Positions 30,190 through 37,501 of a DNA stretch of 37,501 nucleotides are shown piece after piece (positions within the stretch are counted from its first letter, which is position 1; each line of letters begins with the position of its first letter). The stretch covers positions 1 through 37,501 of the forward strand of contig JAUCBJ010000898.1 of the NCBI GenBank assembly GCA_032718475.1, given 5' to 3'. The notes beneath the pieces are model-generated. The model did no database searches and had not been told where the DNA came from. It saw only the letters and a program-made list of their open reading frames with translations. The DNA is from Nemertoderma westbladi (taxonomy: Eukaryota > Xenacoelomorpha > Nemertodermatida > Nemertodermatidae). Both the position numbers and the translations under genes were made by a program.

Positions 30190-32767
30190 CGGGGCGCTAA
30201 TCCGAGTCGAAAATCGCAATTATTGAAACCTATTTTTATTTATTTATGTCTTTTATACTATACACTACAATTTAGACATTAAATAATAATAGTGTCGGAC
30301 GTTACAAGTGTCGGACGTTACAAACTTCATTTACTGAAATCACAGCCTTTGTGGTAGCCTGAATTGCTGTAAATGGCATAAGAGACGCCATCTTACGTCG
30401 GCATTGAGTTATTTGAATTTCGATATGGTTTGCCAAACAATAGAGAAGTAATTGAGAAAAATTGTGTCGGACGTTACATTTGGATACAGGTAGCTTGTAA
30501 TGCTTATTGTATGATAAGCGTTTTATGTTTATGTGGTAGAACTACCTCATTGGAATGTGCATTTACGGCAGATTTCAATGATACCAAGGATAGCCTATAT
30601 GGATAATAAGTAAAAAAATATTTCGCCTTGAATTTTGGTATTTTTTTTTTCGTTTTTACGAGTTTTATGTGTTTTCTTGATGATGGTCGTTATAATCGCA
30701 AAATTTCCTACTTTATACCCTCAAATCAATGTAAATTTTGTCAAATTCGAAAAATTTAGAAAATTTTAAAAAATAAATCATGACATATTGCTTATTTTTT
30801 AAAGATTTATTTTTTTCATATCGTGGCCCCTTTTCTCTGGAAATGCCCATGTCTCGCTACACGGACCTAAAAACATATTTCGTTTGAGCAGTAATTACTA
30901 ACTACTGCCCTACATATAAATATATGACTAATAATAAGAATGCAAAATGCTGCAAAAAATTCAGGAAAAACCGCGAGAAAAACCGCAAATGATTTTAGAG
31001 CAAAACAGAACAATCTTAACACATCATGCAACTAGTGAACTATTATTACTAACTATTATATTCTCGAACAAAAATAATAACTATTTGAACTCTGAAGTAC
31101 TGTAGTAGCTAAATAGGTAAACCAAGAATCATTAATTGTTTTATTTATTTGTATCACATGACATTAATTTCGCGCTACCAAATCGCCAGGGATACATATT
31201 TTCTAACTTTACATCGCAGTGCGACATTATTTCTCTGTATGTCCTTACGCCATACATTTTACTGTACTACTATGTATTTACACATTTTCCAGTATGTCAC
31301 CAGCGGCATTTTAAATACAGTATAATCAATCACATGACGTCATTCGAATATACACAATATCTATTTCACAATTCTAAAACTTACAAAAATGAAATTGGTG
31401 AAATCAAACCTCCAACGGGCTTTGCATTCATTACCCATGAAAGCTTTTAGTAAAAACATATATTCTGGAACAAATATTTTTGTTCTCGAACGAATTTTAT
31501 AAAAGCTTTAAAAAATGTTTTCATTAATGTGGTTGCATTATGTCACGGAAATTATGTTTTCTATGTTTTCTAGAACATTGTATGTTAAATGTATATTTAT
31601 AGCCAAGATTAATAGCTAAGACGCTTATAGCTGCGAAACTCCGAAACTTGAATAATATTTCAATAATTCAATATTTTTTTATATTTCATCCAGAGCTGTC
31701 CGTCAATTAAAAGCATACTATCTGTCTAAAACATTCCCTCTATTGGTTTTCGTTGTCGGCGACTTAATTTCTGATGTCATATATCAAAATTTGGCCTTGT
31801 CGGTACTGTCTGTATGCCTGTCAGTCTGTCTGTCAAAATAAAACAGACAGTCTGACAACCAAGCAGACAATTTGGAAGTCAACAAATGTTAAAATTGACA
31901 CTCGAAATGAATTTTGCGACCAGGAGAACCCCGTTAGCTAAACTTTTGGCTAGATGGTGCGCCTTTTTCTTATATTTTTTTCAGACAGATAAGTCGGTTA
32001 GTCAGAAGGACCGACAGACAGACAAACAAGATTTCATTAAAAGTGATAACTGACCTCAGAAATAAAATAATCGACCAGGAAAACCCCCACATCAAAAATC
32101 TTAGCATGAGTTTATGCTTTCTTGTTGCTATATATATATATATTGACCGACATTATCACATATTTACAGACAGTATTTGCGCGGGAAGGTTCAAACTTTA
32201 AATTATTTATGTTGGACAAAGCTTTGCCCTGTTACTACTATTGGTTTTCAGTGAAAAAACTGTGTTAAGATAGCGCTACCCCCCAACCCCCCCCCCCCCC
32301 CCCCCCTTAATGCATTTTTAACCATCGAGGTTTTATAATCATTATAATCATTTTTATTCTAGAACACTTACAGTAGCTATTAATAGCTAATTTCAACAAA
32401 TAATGTTTAATTTCAGCCAAAGTAATAGGCATTTACTATGTTATGGGTACCCAATTTTTTGTCCAATTTTTTCATATGAAAATGACTTTTAACATTTTTG
32501 CTAGTATTTTATTGAAATTGTAAATAAATGTGAAAACAATGATTGATATTACAGGTTTAAAATACAACAGGTTAACCAATAGTTTATAGTTTATATTATT
32601 TTTTTCTTATATTTCTTATTTTCATTTTAAAAAACAACGTGAAAACGAAAATTTTGTCTTCCATGTGTTGTAAATATAACAAGATTATAGTGAAAAAATA
32701 TTTTTAACACTATAAAAAAGTTTGTTGAAAAATGGTGTCCCATTGAAAATGCCGGAAGGACCAACGT
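30190..32767. other. AT-rich gene-free interval
   Basis: It contains three of the GTGTCGGACGTTAC words (30292, 30308, 30464), a CTGTCTG/CAGACAG hairpin at about 31818-31857, two diverged copies of a CGACCAGGARAACCCC segment about 155 bp apart (31920 and 32073), and a 20-base poly(C) run at 32287-32306. The ORF at 31136-31450 has no recognisable domain and is not called. Confidence 0.5.
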
Positions 32768-33300
32768 TTAACCCTATTAGTACCGGGCTATAAAATGTTG
32801 TACAAATACAGGAGGGTGGTCATATTGACACCCTTCCCCTTCTAAAATCTACAAATTTTTACGAAAACGTCTGATTTTTTGTTTGTACGTAGATATCACT
32901 AGTCTGGATCCTACCTTTCTAATAAATGTAATGGGGTGGTTATATTGCAGCACCAAAATTACAAGTAGTGCATAATTTTCACAAAATTTGAAAGTTACAT
33001 TTTTCGGCTAATTGTTTTTCAATACAGGTTTTCTGGGGAGCAAAATACATTGGAGAATATTTAGAAATGATATAATTACTATAAATGGCTGTTTTGTTTA
33101 GTCCTCTATGCGTAGGAAAAATATGAAAAAAACAAGTAACCAGCACTTTTCAGTTAGATTACACAAAATTTTTTAATTCACTTATACGATGCTATAAATT
33201 AACATTTTCAGGTTTTCTAGGGCACTGATTCTAATGGAATACATTTCTAATATGTCAAATCATTGCTACTTGTATTTTTCGGCTTAATTTGGCAAATTTT

Positions 33301-34600
33301 GGTGCTACTGTAGCACCAAATTTCGTACCAATCACCAAAAATTACAAGTTTGCGATGTCCAGTGCTGTTTTTATTGATTCCATCGGATTCAGAACCATCA
33401 TAAACCCGTCTAACACAAGAAACAAAATGATACTATCACTGATAAATTTGCTTATTTTTCAAAAATGTGGTGCTGGCACAACAATTTTCACCCACCGGCG
33501 AAAAATACAACTTAGAAAACTCTTATGAAATTTTTACTGATTCCATTGAATTCAGAACCCTCACAAACCCGTATAACGCAAGAAACAAGGTGACACAATC
33601 AATTGATATATTTGATGATTTTCAAAATTTGGTGCTAGCACCACATTTTGCACCCAGTTCCGAAAAATACAAGTTTGATATATCTAGTTCGATAATTATG
33701 TATTCCATTGAATTCAGAACAGCCATAAACCTCTAAAACGCAAGAAATAAATTGTCATAAGCAATTTTATCTGGATAGTTGGAAATTAAGCACACAATCA
33801 AACACAACCAAACACACCCAAACACAATCAAACACAGTCCAAATGTTAACCAATTTTGTCAAACACAGTCCAAATCAGAAAGCCAAGGTAATTCTACGTC
33901 AGTTTGTATAAAAATTATTTTCAAAATGTCCGCACAATGCCACTATTATTGCCAATTTATATCTCAACGCACAGCTGGACTGGTTGCTAGGCACTAGTGA
34001 CGTTGGCCTTATATCCCCTGTACACTGATGTACATACAGTACAGCCTCTGGTAGAGGTAGGCAAGGCATAGGTATTTCAGTATTGCTATCACATACCGGC
34101 TGACCGGTAATTTGCGGTAATCGAAATTTGCAGTACTGCAGTAGCCCTAGCTGCCTAGCCCTACAGACAGACAGAATAGATTAGGCCTACTGGATTACGG
34201 GTACCATAACAAATAGCGGAATAAAATACAATGATTTAATGGATTTTCAAAATTTCGTGCTAGTACCAAAATTTGCACACAGCACCGAAAAATACAAGTT
34301 TGATACGCTTGGTGCAACTCGTATATATTTCATCGAAACCAGAACCCCAAAAAACCCCAATTGCGTAAAAAACAAGTTTCAAACAATCAATTTACAAAAT
34401 TTACATATTTCAAAATTTGGTGCTGGCACCAAAACTTTGCACCCGCTGAAAAAAACAAGTTTAAAATTTCTAAATTAAATTATATGAATTCCATCCAATT
34501 GCTAAAACCAAAAAACCAGTGTAAATCAAAAATAGAGATGTTACAAATCATATTTAATGAAATGAAATTTTCAAAAAACGTCTCAAAAAAGTGCCAAAAC
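33301..34600. repeat. About 163-bp repeat units inside the TTAA element
   Basis: Units begin near (G/C)GTGCTRGCACCAAA at 33301, 33469, 33631, 34256 and 34419, giving spacings of 168, 162, 625 and 163 bp. Each shows GCACC...CCGAAAAATACAAGTTT, then TTGATTCCAT(T/C)GAATTCAGAAC, then AAACAAG. The 625-bp gap is explained by about 460 bp of unrelated sequence (about 33780-34240) between units 3 and 4. The units give rise to spurious short ORFs. Confidence 0.75.
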
Positions 34601-34751
34601 TACGGTTAAAAACTGGTGCTATAACTCGAAAATTACCCAATATTTTTGAAAACGGTTTTCAATACTAGGAAGACAATAGATTTTTAGGAAAAGTATCAAA
34701 ATTTCAGATTCCCAACTGCGTTTGTTTCAGAATTATAAACAAAAAAACCAC

Positions 34752-34784
34752 GGGGGGGGGGGTTCATATTGACCCCCCCCCCCC
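34752..34784. repeat. Poly(G)/poly(C) hairpin at the right end of the TTAA element
   Basis: Eleven G (34752-34762), a 10-base loop, then twelve C (34773-34784). A shorter version of the same hairpin occurs at the left end (about 32814-32833). Confidence 0.9.
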
Positions 34785-34885
34785 GGGTTTAATAGGGTTA
34801 ATCTCATGAACTTATGTTATTATTTTATTATTATTATATTATTTCATATCGTACATAATTTATTGTTTCCGTAACTCTTCGTCTC

Positions 34886-34893
34886 CTATAAAA
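34886..34893 (+). promoter_or_regulatory. TATA-box-like CTATAAAA upstream of the 34914 ORF
   Basis: A good TATA match, but only about 20 bases before the ATG at 34914. A normal start site 25-30 bases downstream would fall at or after this ATG. So either the real start codon is a later ATG (for example 34959) or this is not the promoter. Confidence 0.3.
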
Positions 34894-34913
34894 ACACCAT
34901 CAATAATTTGGTT

Positions 34914-35496
34914 ATGGCTGTATTTATCCATTCCTATCCAGACTGGGTTAGGCAAATGGAGGATTATATGGTGAAATGCGAAATGTTGATTAGTTGTTTT
35001 ATTTATGATATAAATGTAGTCACGCAAACTTTATGGACACAACTAAAGAGATTTAAATATGACTCAGCGTGGATGGAGCATGATAACTTCAAGAAAGCAT
35101 TAAACTTAAAAACGTTGAATGCAAATCACGAAATTTTTGCAAGTTTACCACATATCATCTCTGGAGAGCTGTCCTATTCAATTCCAAATATTGAAATTAC
35201 AGTTCCTGAAATTATATCTTATAAGTTAGATTATTATCCGACCCAGGAATTCTTGGATTCGCCTGACACCGTAAGAGAAACAGAGGAAAACTATCGAATG
35301 TATGGTTGCTGGGAAACCAACAGGGAAATGTATCCTCGTTTCATCCAATGGTACGAGGTATGGACCCTTAAAATGCTGCAAGCGAAACACCTGTACGAGA
35401 ACTACTTCCGCTGGGCAGTGAAGGAGGCCTATAGGAATACAGATATGCGAATAATTGAGTCTTATCTGTCTGCAGAGTTGAACAATGGCGATAGAG
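34914..35496 (+). CDS. Unrecognised protein, probable first exon
   Basis: I do not recognise this protein. The frame opens at ATG 34914 (MAVFIHSYPDWVRQMEDYMV...) and runs without stops for about 194 codons. It is rich in aromatic residues, Met and acidic residues, with likely helices (VRQMEDYMVKCEMLISCFIY; RFIQWYEVWTLKMLQAKHLY followed by ENYFRWAVKEAYR). No signal peptide, membrane segment or catalytic motif is clear. At 35495-35502 the sequence AG/GTAGGT is a good splice donor. About 28 bases further on, the 3' end of LINE F begins, and the open frame continues to 35633 only by reading LINE F in antisense. I therefore end the exon at 35496, with the rest of the gene in phase beyond LINE F, outside the window. 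It could instead be an intronless gene truncated by the LINE. Confidence 0.45.
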
Positions 35497-35524
35497 GTAG
35501 GTCTAAGGTCTGGGGTGCATGCTT

Positions 35525-37501
35525 ACTACTAGGATCGGCATGCTGCATTGCAGCTGCATTTTTAAGAATGCTGTGCCGGCTTGTCAACAAAATTGCACCG
35601 CCACAACTCCCTATCACCCATGACATTTCCTAGATCATCCGCATCTTTAAGGCCAGTGTCCTTTAAGATGCGTCTCAAGAAAGTCATGGGCTGTCCACCA
35701 TGCTTATTCACTCCATGAGGCTGCCAAAGTACAAGATTATGCACTGGCTGGTCCTCACGGCGAAAGCAATGTCCTGCAAAGCGGAGGCGATTTTGTTCTA
35801 GTGTCAAGCTTGGGGGAACCAATGAGACACCTCCAATGTTATATAGTGTCTGGTTGGAGATGTGTGCATTGTACTTGACACAATGAACCCGGCGTAGCAT
35901 TCTTGTGAATGTGCCATCCAGAGATTTGGTGTCCTCAGCAGTTAGAGCCCAGCATGGACTCCCGTAGAGGAGTACTGGAACTACTGCTGCTCTAAATAAT
36001 CGGACCTTAAGTTTCCGATTAATTCTCGGTGACTTCCAAATCCTGGAAAGCCTATTCAAGGCTGCCCATGCCTTTCCCTTACGTATTCGAAGGTCCTCAC
36101 CTGACTTCCGGATCCATGATCCCAGGTAACAGAAGTCGTCCACATGCTCAAGCATACCATCCTTTGAGCTTATGCTCATCCGATCAGAGACTTGCTGAGG
36201 ACTTTCAAAGTTAACTGTCAGAATTTTGGTCTTTCTGGAGTTAATAAAAAGACCAACACTAGAAGCAGCATGTTCTAATGAGCTGAGGAGCCGTTGGGCT
36301 CCCTCTAATGATTCTGAGAGTACTCCTAAGTCATCAGCAAAGTCTAGATCAGTTAGGTACTTGGCAGGATTTCCTCGACTTCTGGAGCCAGTAGGTGGAG
36401 TTATCATCACCCCATCATCATTATGATGATCTAAGGACATGCGTAGAACATAGTCAACCACAATAATGAACAAGAATGGTGCAAGTGTGTCTCCTTGGAG
36501 GACGCCCCATAACACTTCAAATGGTTCTGTGTCACCGTCAGCAGTAGACACAAATGTTGTCGAACCATCGTATACTGATCTGATTGCTGCAATAATTTCA
36601 TCAGGAATCCCATATAATGAAAGTATGCTGAACACACGTGAGCGAGAGACTGAATCAAAGGCCTTGAAGAAGTCAATAAAGATAACAGCCAGATGCCTGT
36701 CTTTCTTTTTTGATAATTCTTCAATTATCCTTCTAAGTGCCAAAATGGGCTCCATGGTCCCACGACCTTTACGGAACCCATTCTGATTTCCACGGAGCAG
36801 TCTCTCAATGGGATCCCTGATGCGATTTAATAGAATCCTATTGTATAGCTTTGCAGCAATCGAGATCAATGAGATTCCCCGAAAAGAACCATAGAGTGTT
36901 AGGTTGCCCTTCTTGGGAACTGGCACCAACTTATTTGTTTTCATTTCTTGTGGGACTCTTGTTGTACGGTACATGTCTACTATGATGGGATAGATGAGCT
37001 TTAAACACTCAGGTATTTTAAAGACCTCAGGGGGAACACCATCTACTCCACTGGCACGATTGGTCTTAATGCTCTTTGCAGCAGCCTTCACTTCTGCAAA
37101 GGAGATATCGCCAATGGGAATATCTGGGAGTACAGACTCAGACACCTTTACTTCTATAAAGTTATCAGGCAATACCCTGTCATTATTGAGGAGCTTTTCA
37201 AAGTGGGCTTTCCAACCATTGAGGCGATCGGCTGGTGATTCAGCCTTAACCTTGGTGGTTGGTTGGCTTTTCCGCCCAGTAAGTAGATTGATGGATTTCC
37301 ATGCCTGGGATGATTGCCTGCTGTCGTCAGCATCATTGATGGCATCAACCTGTTGGTTTATTAGCTCCTGTAGATTAACAGAGTACTGCCTGTTCAGGGA
37401 CCTAGATGCAGCCTTAACTGCATTCTTGGCCGCTGTAGTCTGTTTGAGTCGGGACTCTTTCTGCGCCTTAAGAAGGTCATTTCGTGCATGCTTAGCATTC
37501 T
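35525..37501 (-). mobile_element. LINE F: RTE-like retrotransposon, best preserved, runs off the window
   Basis: The 3' end on the minus strand is CCGATCCTAGTAGTA at about 35525-35540. It matches the CCTAGTAGTAG ends of LINE E and the 2.9-kb relic. The element continues past the right edge, so its endonuclease is not in view. Its 3' end is inserted just downstream of the 34914 exon. Confidence 0.85.
35562..37499 (-). CDS. LINE F ORF2, reverse transcriptase (partial, open to window edge)
   Basis: The frame is open from 37499 to the TAA at 35562-35564, about 645 codons, with no ATG upstream of 37172. The true start is therefore outside the window. Upstream residues (ARNDLLKAQKESRLKQTTA..., AWKSINLLTGRKSQPTTK) form the linker. 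RT motifs: NRASGVDGVPPEVFKIPE, FRGISLISIAAKLYNRILLN, NQNGFRKGRGTMEPILALRR, LAVIFIDFFKAFDSVSRSRV (catalytic Asp), GVLQGDTLAPFLFIIVVDYV, LTDLDFADDLGVLSESL (FADD near 36332-36343), INSRKTKILTVN, DDFCYLGSWIRKSGEDLR, AAVVPVLLYGSPCWALT, and LRFAGHCFRREDQ near the C-terminus. All RT catalytic residues are present and no lesion is seen, so this copy could be active or recently so. The enzyme copies element RNA at a nicked target by target-primed reverse transcription. Confidence 0.92.
   Translation of the reverse strand, partial: NAKHARNDLLKAQKESRLKQTTAAKNAVKAASRSLNRQYSVNLQELINQQVDAINDADDSRQSSQAWKSINLLTGRKSQPTTKVKAESPADRLNGWKAHFEKLLNNDRVLPDNFIEVKVSESVLPDIPIGDISFAEVKAAAKSIKTNRASGVDGVPPEVFKIPECLKLIYPIIVDMYRTTRVPQEMKTNKLVPVPKKGNLTLYGSFRGISLISIAAKLYNRILLNRIRDPIERLLRGNQNGFRKGRGTMEPILALRRIIEELSKKKDRHLAVIFIDFFKAFDSVSRSRVFSILSLYGIPDEIIAAIRSVYDGSTTFVSTADGDTEPFEVLWGVLQGDTLAPFLFIIVVDYVLRMSLDHHNDDGVMITPPTGSRSRGNPAKYLTDLDFADDLGVLSESLEGAQRLLSSLEHAASSVGLFINSRKTKILTVNFESPQQVSDRMSISSKDGMLEHVDDFCYLGSWIRKSGEDLRIRKGKAWAALNRLSRIWKSPRINRKLKVRLFRAAVVPVLLYGSPCWALTAEDTKSLDGTFTRMLRRVHCVKYNAHISNQTLYNIGGVSLVPPSLTLEQNRLRFAGHCFRREDQPVHNLVLWQPHGVNKHGGQPMTFLRRILKDTGLKDADDLGNVMGDRELWRCNFVDKPAQHS

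Larger units (their letters stand above)
32768..34801. mobile_element. piggyBac-like non-autonomous transposon flanked by TTAA
   Basis: The left side is TTAA (32768-32771) then CCCTATTAGTACCGGG. The right side is CCGGGTTTAATAGGG then TTAA (34798-34801). Read inward, the ends are CCCTATTA-GTA-CCGGG and CCCTATTA-AAC-CCGGG, so 13 of 16 positions match. TTAA duplication with CCC...GGG ends is the hallmark of the piggyBac superfamily. Just inside each end is a GGTCATATTGAC / GGTTCATATTGACC hairpin with G and C runs. The 2.03-kb interior has no transposase ORF and is mostly 163-bp repeats, so the element would need a transposase from elsewhere. Confidence 0.65.

Noticed and set aside
31136-31450. 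104-codon ORF
   Set aside because: Aromatic, AT-driven composition without a domain or supporting signals.
33289-34609. Several short plus-strand ORFs with similar peptides
   Set aside because: They follow the 163-bp repeat units inside the TTAA element and contain no transposase motif.
36029-36786. Plus-strand ORFs within 36.0-36.8 kb
   Set aside because: Antisense shadows of the intact LINE F reverse transcriptase.

Overview
The window is metazoan nuclear DNA, most likely from a marine invertebrate. It is AT-rich, gene-poor and packed with decayed non-LTR retrotransposons, tRNA-derived SINEs, minisatellites and DNA-transposon relics. It has no operons or prokaryotic signals. The intact host-type gene is a KCTD2/5/17-family BTB protein (18495-19208). 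The words TAGGCCTA and TACAGTA/TACTGTA recur throughout the non-coding DNA. I associate the first with echinoderm-like genomes, but this is only a weak hint and I do not name a species.

Layout. 1-3150: an 84-bp direct repeat, an unrecognised 142-aa ORF on the minus strand (214-642), a tandem duplication (about 870-1400), relics of an RTE-like reverse transcriptase (1697-1925 and 2880-3045) and a tRNA-derived SINE between them (2081-2497). 3150-5120: non-coding DNA holding a 38-bp repeat array that runs into a second tRNA-like SINE head (4452-4935). 5124-6301: a single-exon gene for a type II membrane protein with a Ser/Thr repeat stalk and a fibrinogen-related domain, broken by a frameshift. 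6560-6727: a 38-bp palindromic minisatellite. 6770-10020 (minus): LINE A, with decayed ORF1, endonuclease and RT. 12100-15560 (minus): LINE B, also near full length and decayed. 16210-18060 (minus): LINE C, 5'-truncated and CR1/L2-like. 18495-19208: the KCTD5-like gene. 19210-22740: AT-rich DNA with one 300-bp MITE candidate. 22803-23270: 3' fragment of another LINE (D). 24386-26680: LINE E (RTE-like, plus strand), sitting between two inverted copies of a roughly 300-bp repeat. 27400-30480: a SINE-rich segment with a 44-bp hairpin, a 285-bp inverted repeat, a dispersed GTGTCGGACGTTAC word and a retroelement-type nuclease-like fragment. 32768-34801: a TTAA-flanked piggyBac-like non-autonomous transposon containing 163-bp repeats. 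34914-35496: an unrecognised exon-like ORF. 35525 to the window end (minus): LINE F, the best-preserved retrotransposon, same family as E.

How it fits together. Functionally the window has one clear gene (KCTD5-like, a CUL3 ubiquitin-ligase adaptor), one probable surface lectin-like gene or recent pseudogene (fibrinogen-related), and two orphan coding segments. The rest is a record of repeated transposition. LINEs E, F and the 1.7-3.0 kb relic form one family, joined by sequence and by a shared (TAG)n 3' end. I found no CRISPR array, no credible functional tRNA or rRNA gene and no clear undescribed defence system. The items most worth following are the fibrinogen-related membrane protein, the TTAA element with internal satellite repeats, the SINE palindrome complex, and the dispersed GTGTCGGACGTTAC word.
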